A stretch of 64,000 bases of DNA from JAUYIV01 sp035464675 (GTDB lineage Bacteria; Actinomycetota; Acidimicrobiia; Spongiisociales; UBA11373): the NCBI GenBank assembly GCA_035464675.1, contig DATHSA010000046.1, forward strand, positions 1 to 64,000. The letters run 5' to 3'. This document shows positions 8,331-15,599 of the stretch, piece after piece. A program made the translations under genes and the position numbers. The notes under the pieces were generated by a model, which saw nothing but the letters and a program-made list of their open reading frames with translations, had not been told where the DNA came from and ran no database searches. Positions within the stretch are counted from its first letter, which is position 1. Every line of letters begins with the position of its first letter.

Positions 8331-9187
8331 GAGTCGATGTCCCTATGACGAACGGTCACGTCCACATCTCCGCGATCCTCCAGCCACGTCGCGATCGCCT
8401 CGGCGATCGCGACCGACCGATGTCGCCCTCCGGTGCAACCCACCCCGATCGTGAGATAGGACTTGCCCTCGGCCTCGTAGCGGGGCACCAGGAAGTCGAG
8501 GAGACCCTCGACGTGCCGGAGGAACCCCGCGGCATCGGCCGACTCGAGCACGTGTCTGCTGACCGCCTCGTCGAGCCCGGTCTTGGGACGCAGCTCCTCG
8601 ACCCAGTGGGGATTCGGCAGGAAGCGGACGTCGAACACGAGGTCGACCACGCGAGGCACCCCGGACTTGAATCCGAACGACGTGACGGTCACCCGCATCG
8701 GGCGGTCCTGCTCTTTGAACGCGTCGTGGATCGCGTCACGCAGCTCGTGGACGTTGCGGTCTGTCGTGTCGACGATCATGTCCGCCCGCTCCTTGAGGTT
8801 CTCGAGCGCCTTGCGCTCGGCCGCGATCGACTCGGCGACGGTGGGAGCCGCCACGGGGTGGGGGCGCCGGGTCTCTTCGAAACGGGTTGCGAGCACCTCG
8901 TCGTCGGCGTCGAGGAAGAGGATCGTGACCGGAACCCCGTCGACGGAGAGACGCTCCAGCGTCCGGTCCAGGGAGGCGAACTCGAGCCCGCTGCGGGCAT
9001 CGACGACGACGGCCACCCGTTCCCGCGTGCTCTCGGGCGCCAGGGCGCGCGCGACGATCTCGCCGATCAAGTCCGCAGGCAGATTGTCGGTGACCGAATA
9101 CCCGACGTCCTCGAGGGCCTTCGACGCCGTGGAGCGCCCGGCGCCGGACATTCCGGTGATGAGCACGAGCCGGAACCCGGTTCTCAC
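8327..9187 (-). CDS. rapZ: RapZ/YvcJ family nucleotide-binding protein
   Basis: P-loop protein of the RapZ (YvcJ, YhbJ) family. In enterobacteria RapZ is an RNase adapter controlling glucosamine-6-phosphate synthase; the actinobacterial role is not settled. 286 residues; Walker A GMSGAGRS at 12-19; Walker B-like VVVDARSG; and the C-terminal signature GCTGGRHRS at 250-258, which defines the family. GTG start overlaps the uvrC stop by 4 nt (GTGA). The uvrC-rapZ-yvcK order is conserved widely in actinobacteria. Confidence 0.94.
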   Translation of the reverse strand: MRTGFRLVLITGMSGAGRSTASKALEDVGYSVTDNLPADLIGEIVARALAPESTRERVAVVVDARSGLEFASLDRTLERLSVDGVPVTILFLDADDEVLATRFEETRRPHPVAAPTVAESIAAERKALENLKERADMIVDTTDRNVHELRDAIHDAFKEQDRPMRVTVTSFGFKSGVPRVVDLVFDVRFLPNPHWVEELRPKTGLDEAVSRHVLESADAAGFLRHVEGLLDFLVPRYEAEGKSYLTIGVGCTGGRHRSVAIAEAIATWLEDRGDVDVTVRHRDIDS

Positions 9188-11037
9188 GTCGTGTCCTGCT
9201 GGTACACCGACCGCTCCCCCTGCAGGTGACCGCGGAGCGTGCCCGCCACGGAATCCGGCACGACCTCCGCCAACTCCTCGCGGGTCGCCTCCCTGATCTT
9301 CTTCACCGACCCGAAGTGCTTGAGCAATGCCCGCTTCCTCGCCGGCCCTATGCCGGGGACCCCGTCCAGGACCGAGTCCACCATACGACGGCCGCGCAGG
9401 GTCCTGTGGTAGGCGACCGCGAAACGGTGGGCCTCGTCGCGGACTCGCTGGAGGAGGAACAAGGCGTCTTCACCTCGCGGAATCCGAACGGGGTCGGCGT
9501 GACCTGGCAGGTACACCTCTTCCATCCGCTTGGCGAGACCCGCGACCGGGATGTCGAGACCCAGTGTCTCGACCACCTTCACCGCACGCGACAGCTGCCC
9601 GGCGCCGCCGTCCACGAGAAGCAGGGAAGGCGGATACGCGAACTTGCCCCGCTCTTCGACGGGCCGCGCACGCTCCTCCAGGTAGGCGGTGAGCCGCCGT
9701 TCGAGCACCTCCTCCATGGCGGCGAAATCGTCCTGGCCCTCCACCGATCGGATCTTGAAGCGCCGGTACTGGTTCCTCCGCGGGAGGCCGTCCTCCATCA
9801 CCACCATCGACGCCACGGTGTCCCGTCCCTGGATTGTCGACACATCGAATGCCTCGATCCGGAGCGGTGGCTCGGGGAGCCCGAGCACGTCCTGGAGGCT
9901 CCGAAGAGCCTTGGCGCGGGCGTTGTGATCACTGCTGCGCCTGAGCCGATGGCGAGCAAATTCCTCACGAGCGTTGGTGTGCGCCGTCTCCATGAGCCGG
10001 CGTTTCGACCCACGCATCGGGATCCGCAGCCGGACCTTCGATCCCCGGCGAGCCGAAAGCCACTCATCCCAGACCTCGGGCTCATCGGGGAGCGCCTGCA
10101 CCAACACCTCGGGCGGCGGGGATTCGTCGCCGTAGACCTGGAGGAGCATCCGCTCCATCAGCTCCGACGTCGTGACATCCTCGACCTTGTCGAGGACCGT
10201 GGCGATGCGACCCGTCACCCTCCCCCTGCGGACGGTCAGCACGACGAGGGCTGCCTCGAGCTCGTCCTCCTCCACCGAGAACAGGTCGAAGTCCTCCCTC
10301 CGCTGCGTCGCCACTTCTTGTTTGGCGAGCGCCCGTTCGACTGCCTGAAGCCGATCCCTCACACGCGCCGCGCGCTCGTAGTCGAGGGCATCCGCCGCAC
10401 CGGTCATCTCCTCGCGGAGCTCGCGCACGATGTCGTCGGAGTCTCCGGCAAGGAAGTCGGCGAGCCCCTCGACATGCCGGGCGTACTCGTCCGGAGTCAC
10501 CTCGCCGACGCACGGGCCGGAGCAGCGCTCGATGTGAAACAACAGGCATGGGCGTCCCGCCGCCTGGTGCCTGCGGAACTTCGCGTTGGAGCACGTCCTC
10601 ACCTGGAAGGTCCGTACGAGCAGGTCGAGTGTCTGCCGGATCGCATAGGCATGGGCATACGGGCCGAAGTACTGATTGCCCTTCCGGCGCCGGCCCCGCA
10701 TCACGGTGGCCCGGGGCCACTCCTCCGAGCGAGTGATCGCCAGATAGGGAAACGACTTGTCGTCGCGGAGGCGGATGTTGAACCGGGGACGGTGCTTCTG
10801 GATCAGGCTGTATTCGACCATCAGGGCCTCGACCTCGTTGTCGGTGACGATCCAGTCGACCGAGTCGGCGCTGTCGACCATGGCCCGGGTGCGGGTGCTC
10901 AGGTCCCCGAGGAAATAGGTGGTGACGCGCTTGCGCAGCGATTTCGCCTTTCCCGCATACAGGACCGCACCGTGGCGATCACGAAACAGGTAGGCCCCGG
11001 GAGCGTCCGGGATCTCATCGGGGAGGGGCCGGCGCAT
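9184..11037 (-). CDS. uvrC: Excinuclease ABC subunit C
   Basis: Makes both incisions during nucleotide excision repair. About 617 residues from the start used here. Order of domains: GIY-YIG nuclease (residues about 10-45, PGAYLFRDRHGAVLYAGK), Cys-containing linker, UVR domain that contacts UvrB (ALDYERAARVRDRLQAVERA), RNase H-like nuclease, and a C-terminal helix-hairpin-helix (GVPGIGPARKRALLKHFGS). ATG at 11037 is preferred to an upstream TTG at 11076 because it begins one of the usual short UvrC N-termini and lies 7 nt after a TACACT box. First gene of a run down to pgk and tpiA. Confidence 0.96.
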   Translation of the reverse strand: MRRPLPDEIPDAPGAYLFRDRHGAVLYAGKAKSLRKRVTTYFLGDLSTRTRAMVDSADSVDWIVTDNEVEALMVEYSLIQKHRPRFNIRLRDDKSFPYLAITRSEEWPRATVMRGRRRKGNQYFGPYAHAYAIRQTLDLLVRTFQVRTCSNAKFRRHQAAGRPCLLFHIERCSGPCVGEVTPDEYARHVEGLADFLAGDSDDIVRELREEMTGAADALDYERAARVRDRLQAVERALAKQEVATQRREDFDLFSVEEDELEAALVVLTVRRGRVTGRIATVLDKVEDVTTSELMERMLLQVYGDESPPPEVLVQALPDEPEVWDEWLSARRGSKVRLRIPMRGSKRRLMETAHTNAREEFARHRLRRSSDHNARAKALRSLQDVLGLPEPPLRIEAFDVSTIQGRDTVASMVVMEDGLPRRNQYRRFKIRSVEGQDDFAAMEEVLERRLTAYLEERARPVEERGKFAYPPSLLLVDGGAGQLSRAVKVVETLGLDIPVAGLAKRMEEVYLPGHADPVRIPRGEDALFLLQRVRDEAHRFAVAYHRTLRGRRMVDSVLDGVPGIGPARKRALLKHFGSVKKIREATREELAEVVPDSVAGTLRGHLQGERSVYQQDTT

Positions 11038-11044
11038 GGGTGAG

Positions 11045-11050
11045 AGTGTA
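11045..11050 (-). promoter_or_regulatory. Candidate -10 box (TACACT) of uvrC
   Basis: TACACT ends 7 nt before the uvrC ATG, implying a leaderless or nearly leaderless transcript. No SOS box or mycobacterial RecA-independent damage motif is correctly spaced in front of it. Confidence 0.5.
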
Positions 11051-11205
11051 TGGGGACCCGAATCCTGGTCCGACAAAGACCCCGCGGGCCGATGGGCGGG
11101 AGCCGACTCGAGGTCCGGCAGGCGGGTGAGGGAACAATCGTCCCGTTGTGGCCGGATGCCCCGATGCGCCTCGAGGAATCGAACCCCCGGCCTGCTCCCT
11201 CGCCG

Positions 11206-11979
11206 TCACCCGGGACCCGCTCGACCTTGCTTCCAGTAGCCCCGAACCGTCGCCCTCCTCCGCTCGATGCCCCGCTCGGCGAGAAGTGTCCGAATGCGAT
11301 GCATCGCCGCAGCCTCTCCGGCTGCCCAGACGCGGGCCCGCTCCCCGATGCTCGCGGACGCCACCGCAGCCACGAGAGCCGTCCCCGGCGCGTCTCCCGG
11401 CGCGAGGTCGTGCCACGACACGATGCCCGGCAGGTCGATGCGCGCGTCGGGGCGCGCCACCTCGATGGCGGCGCGTATCGGGACATCGGACCATTCGATC
11501 AGCTGGCCGATCGCGGGGATCGCCGCCTCGTCACCGAACAGATGCAGGGGGTCCGCCGTCGGATCGATGTCATACCCACGCCCGGTCCCCGATATCGCCG
11601 CGGGATCACCCTGCCCGCAGGAGAGAGCCCAGCCCGAAGCCCCTTCGTCGCCGTGGAGCACGATGTCGAGGTCCAGCTCCCAGGGATCGGTGCGGAGCAG
11701 TCTCGGCGTGAAGGTGCGGATGAGCGGCCGGAGATCGTCGGGCAGGAGGAACTCGTTGCCGCTCCACCGGGGCATGACGAGCTCTGTGGCGCCCGTCGAC
11801 GGCAGCAGCAGCCGCACGCTCGCAGCCGGTTGGGTGACCTCGAGGCCCTCGAGCTCAGGACCCCCGAACGTGATCCGTCTCAGGTGGGGGCTCAGGTCGA
11901 TCGCGCGAACGACGGCGACGCGTCGGAAGGCAGGGGGCTCACGCCGAATGGCGCGCACGTCCTCGGCACCCGCACTCAT
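11206..11979 (-). CDS. Siderophore-interacting FAD/NAD(P)H reductase family protein
   Basis: Probable cytoplasmic flavoprotein that reduces ferric-siderophore complexes to release iron (SIP/ViuB family). 257 residues. The FAD-binding barrel contains RTFTPR at 88-93, the family form of the RxYTxR motif, followed by HGDEGASGWA at 109-118. The second domain has FGDEAAIPAIGQLIE and VWAAGEAAAM, typical of the NAD(P)H side. ATG at 11979 is used because the family consensus begins there. It stands alone between uvrC and an unknown membrane protein; no siderophore genes are nearby. Confidence 0.88.
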   Translation of the reverse strand: MSAGAEDVRAIRREPPAFRRVAVVRAIDLSPHLRRITFGGPELEGLEVTQPAASVRLLLPSTGATELVMPRWSGNEFLLPDDLRPLIRTFTPRLLRTDPWELDLDIVLHGDEGASGWALSCGQGDPAAISGTGRGYDIDPTADPLHLFGDEAAIPAIGQLIEWSDVPIRAAIEVARPDARIDLPGIVSWHDLAPGDAPGTALVAAVASASIGERARVWAAGEAAAMHRIRTLLAERGIERRRATVRGYWKQGRAGPG

Positions 11980-12037
11980 GGGACGATGGTCGCACGTCGT
12001 CCGCGGCCGGCCGCCATTCACCCGCCCGGCGGCCTCG

Positions 12038-14857
12038 TCAGGACTTCCCGATCCAGCTTCTCTTGCCGGTCACCGGCGACATCCGGTCGCCTGCGGTCGG
12101 GTCCCGCAGGATCTCGAACGGCCCTTCCCCGGCGTCGATCCAAGAACCGGCTCTCCCGCTCACCCGCATCTTCCATCGAGCCTTGCATGCGCATTCGCCA
12201 TGGCCGCCACAGTCGTTCTTCTCGCAGTCGATGGGGGTCAGATCCACCTGGATCTGCAGATCGTGCTCCAGCGCCGCGTCGATGTGAGCCGTCACCCGCT
12301 CGGTGGTGGCGTACACCTCCCGGGGCACGATCTGACCGGCGACGATGTCGACGTCGTTCTCGATGGTGACCAAGAGATCGTCCCTCTCGACGGCATCACT
12401 GGCACGGTCGTTCTCCGAGACCTCATACGTCGCCCGGTCCCTCTCGACATGGTCGTGCGAGTCGGATGGGACATGCGGAACGCCACCGGCCCTCATTCTC
12501 GACTCGGCGAGTGGCGATCGCTCCAGTTCGTCTGGATCCGTTCCCGTCCAATCGGCGACGCCGGCAAAGATGTTTCCCGGACCTGTGATCCAGCCGCCGA
12601 CGAAGCCGAACGCATTCAGTTCCACGGGGCAGGGGTCTCCGGCGTCGTTCGTGCACTCCTGCGTCGCCAGCAGTTCGAGATCGCTCTCGGCCGAGACGCT
12701 GTAGAGGTTGCGATATTCGGGGCACTTGGCCTCGAGCGTGATGTCGACATCGGTGATCTCGCGATGCTCGAGATGAGCGGCGACCTGCGGCGGCTCGGGT
12801 CCTTCCTGCCAGTAAGGATCCAGAGGAACCGCCGGCTTGTCCTTCGGATCCCCCAGTCCCTGCATCCAGTCGAGGCGGCCGGCGGGGCCGCTGCGGGTGG
12901 ACGCGTTCGCCGAGAAGTCCACCCACCTCCAGCCGTAGTCGAAGTCGGGGATCCGGAGCCTCTCGGCGTCGTCGTCCTGTCGGCCACGCGCAGCCTGCTT
13001 GTGCGTCACCACATCGGTCGTCACGCGAACGACGTACTTGCAGCACAGATGCTGACCCTTCGCCGGCTCCCGAATCGCGATCTCCGCCGTGCCGTCGTGG
13101 AAGTAGAGACCCCATCCACACTCCCGAGAGTCGATGTGCTCACCGTGGGCGATCGGAGGCGCCGTGTCGCCCGGATGGTCCTCGTGCCCGCCCCGCTCAC
13201 GCGTGCGGCCGATCCCCGGGGTTCCCGTCGATGTGCCAGGTTCCGACCCGCGGCGCTGGTTCCACTGCCAGAGCAGCCAGAGGAGCACGAGCGCGATCAC
13301 GACGACGAGCAGGATCAGGAGGATCGAGGATCCGCCCGAGTCCGAGGTCGACTCGCCGGGTGCATCCGTGGTCACCGTGCTGGCTGCTCGCGTGGTGCTG
13401 GTGGACGTGGTGGCGCTCGGAGGTGGAGCGATACCCTGATCGGTCACCAGATCGAACGACCGGTACAGATCCACGCCATCCCCGGCAGGATCCTCGGTCT
13501 CGATCTCGCCGATCGGGACCGGGAACTGATTCCCGACGGCCTGGCGCTCCGTGGTGTCCTCATCCACCCAGAATGCAGTTCCCGTGTAGAGCGTGATCAT
13601 GTCGCTCTCGGACGGCACCATCGATCGGTCGATTCCAAGGTGGAAGTTGACGGATCCGTCGCTCATCACCCATATCGCCGAAGGCATCACCTCTTCACCC
13701 GAAGGGCTGGTGCCGAACAGCGAGTGCTCGCCTGCGTGGAACTCCGTCCCCAGCAAAGGAGATGTCGTGCTGTCGTATTGCGCGGCGACCTGAAGCCCGG
13801 CGGAGAAGAACTGGTCCAGCCAGTACGAGGTGGTGTCGACGGTCGGCCAGGGCTCCAGGAACCGGAGGTTGGCCCATAGCCCCTCGTCCTCGTCCCAGAA
13901 CAGCCTGGCGCCGATGAGGTCCCACTGGGGTGCGAACCCGACGTTGATCGTGAACCGCTCCTCGTCGTCATAGACCGGTTCGAGGCCTCCTTGCCGGCCG
14001 TCGCTTCCGAAGTTCGCTGGATAGACGGTGACCTTGCGCGGGGCGTCGGGGTCGAAGCGAAACTCGGGATTCAGCACGATGTCGCCGGCGTACCCGTACT
14101 CGGCGATGCGCTGCTCGGGTCTCTGCATGAAGGCGTCGGCGGGCACATACATGCCGACCGTGGACCCGTCGGCCCACGCCAGACCGCCGCCGTCCTCGTA
14201 CGTGCGCAGCGCCCCGCCGTCGTTGATGAAGAGCCCGGCGAACCACGCGAGGGAGGGATCCGACTGGCCTGCCTCGTTGTAGAAGCCGGCGATGTGGCTC
14301 GCGCCCGTCCACGAGTCGCCGGGGAAGCTCGAGGCGTATCTCTCGCTGCCCTCGACGTAGAACGGCCAGGCGATGTTGAGGCCGATGTCGGGCTCGTCGA
14401 ACGGGACCGGTCCCTCCATCTCCGCCCAGAACCAGACGTAGAGCCGGTCGAGCTCCATCGCCCCCGTCCCCAGTGGGATCAGGAGTTCGTCCTCGTCGAC
14501 GATCGTGCCGTCCAGCGAGGGTGGAAGGAACTGAGGGTCGGTGAAGCGGACGTACTCGATCCCGATCGCCGTCGGAACGGTCCCTGCGGCCTCGTCGGCG
14601 TCGACGCCCGGCTCGCCGAGCGGGTCGTCGGCGAACCCGTACATCTGGGTGGCGCCCTGAATGTCCCACGAGTGAGAGAGGAGTGACTCGATCTGGAGGT
14701 CGTTGAACCCGTACTCCCGGGCCTCAGCGGCGATGGGCCTCGCTCCGGCCGTGGCCGAGGACATCGACCGCTCCGCCACACCCAGGGCCGTCATCAGCAC
14801 CAGCGTCACCGCGGCAATTCGAGTTGCTTTCGACCTCTGCACTTCCCCCGCCCCCAT
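12038..14857 (-). CDS. Large membrane protein of unknown family (939 residues)
   Basis: I do not recognise this protein. It has a hydrophobic N-terminal segment (about 12-28, probable signal peptide), an acidic, aromatic-rich domain of roughly 430 residues, a Ser/Thr linker (about 478-508), one strong transmembrane helix (510-531, followed by WNQRRG), and a second domain of about 400 residues. By the positive-inside rule the first domain is outside and the second inside. The C-terminal part holds ten cysteines, four of them clustered (C878, C883, C889, C891), as in a metal or disulfide knot, which is odd for a cytoplasmic domain. A TAGGGT box lies 13 nt before the ATG. It is followed by a methyltransferase gene on the same strand but upstream in transcription. 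Confidence 0.75.
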   Translation of the reverse strand: MGAGEVQRSKATRIAAVTLVLMTALGVAERSMSSATAGARPIAAEAREYGFNDLQIESLLSHSWDIQGATQMYGFADDPLGEPGVDADEAAGTVPTAIGIEYVRFTDPQFLPPSLDGTIVDEDELLIPLGTGAMELDRLYVWFWAEMEGPVPFDEPDIGLNIAWPFYVEGSERYASSFPGDSWTGASHIAGFYNEAGQSDPSLAWFAGLFINDGGALRTYEDGGGLAWADGSTVGMYVPADAFMQRPEQRIAEYGYAGDIVLNPEFRFDPDAPRKVTVYPANFGSDGRQGGLEPVYDDEERFTINVGFAPQWDLIGARLFWDEDEGLWANLRFLEPWPTVDTTSYWLDQFFSAGLQVAAQYDSTTSPLLGTEFHAGEHSLFGTSPSGEEVMPSAIWVMSDGSVNFHLGIDRSMVPSESDMITLYTGTAFWVDEDTTERQAVGNQFPVPIGEIETEDPAGDGVDLYRSFDLVTDQGIAPPPSATTSTSTTRAASTVTTDAPGESTSDSGGSSILLILLVVVIALVLLWLLWQWNQRRGSEPGTSTGTPGIGRTRERGGHEDHPGDTAPPIAHGEHIDSRECGWGLYFHDGTAEIAIREPAKGQHLCCKYVVRVTTDVVTHKQAARGRQDDDAERLRIPDFDYGWRWVDFSANASTRSGPAGRLDWMQGLGDPKDKPAVPLDPYWQEGPEPPQVAAHLEHREITDVDITLEAKCPEYRNLYSVSAESDLELLATQECTNDAGDPCPVELNAFGFVGGWITGPGNIFAGVADWTGTDPDELERSPLAESRMRAGGVPHVPSDSHDHVERDRATYEVSENDRASDAVERDDLLVTIENDVDIVAGQIVPREVYATTERVTAHIDAALEHDLQIQVDLTPIDCEKNDCGGHGECACKARWKMRVSGRAGSWIDAGEGPFEILRDPTAGDRMSPVTGKRSWIGKS

Positions 14858-14873
14858 CGCCGAGGCGGGAACC

Positions 14874-15599
14874 CTACCCGGGGCGATCCGCCGGTGCCGC
14901 GACGCGTCGCCAGCGAGCGGCGAGCAGTCGCGGCAGCTCGATCTGTCCCGCGATGATCGGATCGATGGCGGCGCGTTCTGGCCCGGCGCCCCTCTCGGAG
15001 ATCGCTTCCAGGGCCCATCCGACCGAGGCTGCCGCGCCCATGAGATCCGAGAGGGTTCTGTGGTGGAAGCGGATGATGAGATCGCCCGCCGGCTCCTCGG
15101 TGTGGCCGCGCGCGAAGTACCGACCCCACCGCCACAGGACCTCGCCGTCGTCGTCGATGATCGGCGCCGAGTCCGGCGCCGTGATGAGTGGATGGTTGAT
15201 CACCAGTGCGAGCACTCCCCCCGGCCGGGTCACCCGGGCTGCCTCGGAGAACAGCCGGGCATGGTCCTCGAGATGCTCGAGCACGAGCACGACGACCACG
15301 CCGTCGACCGCCTCGTCGCGGACGAATCCGAGATCCGGGAGCGTGCCGACGACCACAGGAGCGACCGTCGACGCCTCGGCGGCGAGCCTGGGCGAGGCAT
15401 CGACTCCAATGGACCGGGCGCCTGTCGCGGCGACGGCGGCGAGCACCCTTCCCTCGCCGCACCCCAGGTCCAGGTAGGTCTTCCCCGCCTCGGGTCGCAA
15501 CACCTCCAGGGCGAGAGGGAGCACCTCGGATCGATACGCCGGATCGGATGCCACCTCGTCGAGCCACCACTCGGCGAGGGACTCATCCCACTCCGTCAC
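14874..15599 (-). CDS. Class I SAM-dependent methyltransferase
   Basis: Rossmann-fold methyltransferase of the Methyltransf_11 type, 241 residues. SAM-binding motif I is YLDLGCGEGRVL at 42-53; motif II acidic residue is in IGVDASPRLA; and LEHLEDHARLFSEAARVTRPGGVL covers the motif IV and post-IV region. The C-terminal third (RWGRYFARGHTEEP, FHHRTLSDLM) resembles small-molecule methyltransferases, but the substrate cannot be assigned. GTG at 15599 shares one base with the uvrA stop, so it is almost certainly in the uvrA transcript. Confidence 0.88.
   Translation of the reverse strand: MTEWDESLAEWWLDEVASDPAYRSEVLPLALEVLRPEAGKTYLDLGCGEGRVLAAVAATGARSIGVDASPRLAAEASTVAPVVVGTLPDLGFVRDEAVDGVVVVLVLEHLEDHARLFSEAARVTRPGGVLALVINHPLITAPDSAPIIDDDGEVLWRWGRYFARGHTEEPAGDLIIRFHHRTLSDLMGAAASVGWALEAISERGAGPERAAIDPIIAGQIELPRLLAARWRRVAAPADRPG

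Noticed and set aside
11038..11090. RecA-independent damage promoter (TTGTC motif) for uvrC
   Set aside because: A TTGTCG is present, but it is about 21 nt from the TACACT box instead of the 12 nt or so expected for the mycobacterial motif.
11171..11190. tRNA-like T-arm sequence (minus strand GGGGGTTCGATTCCTC) between uvrC and the siderophore-interacting protein gene
   Set aside because: The T stem does not pair properly and there is no matching acceptor, D arm or anticodon arm within 120 nt. It may be a remnant but cannot be supported as a tRNA.
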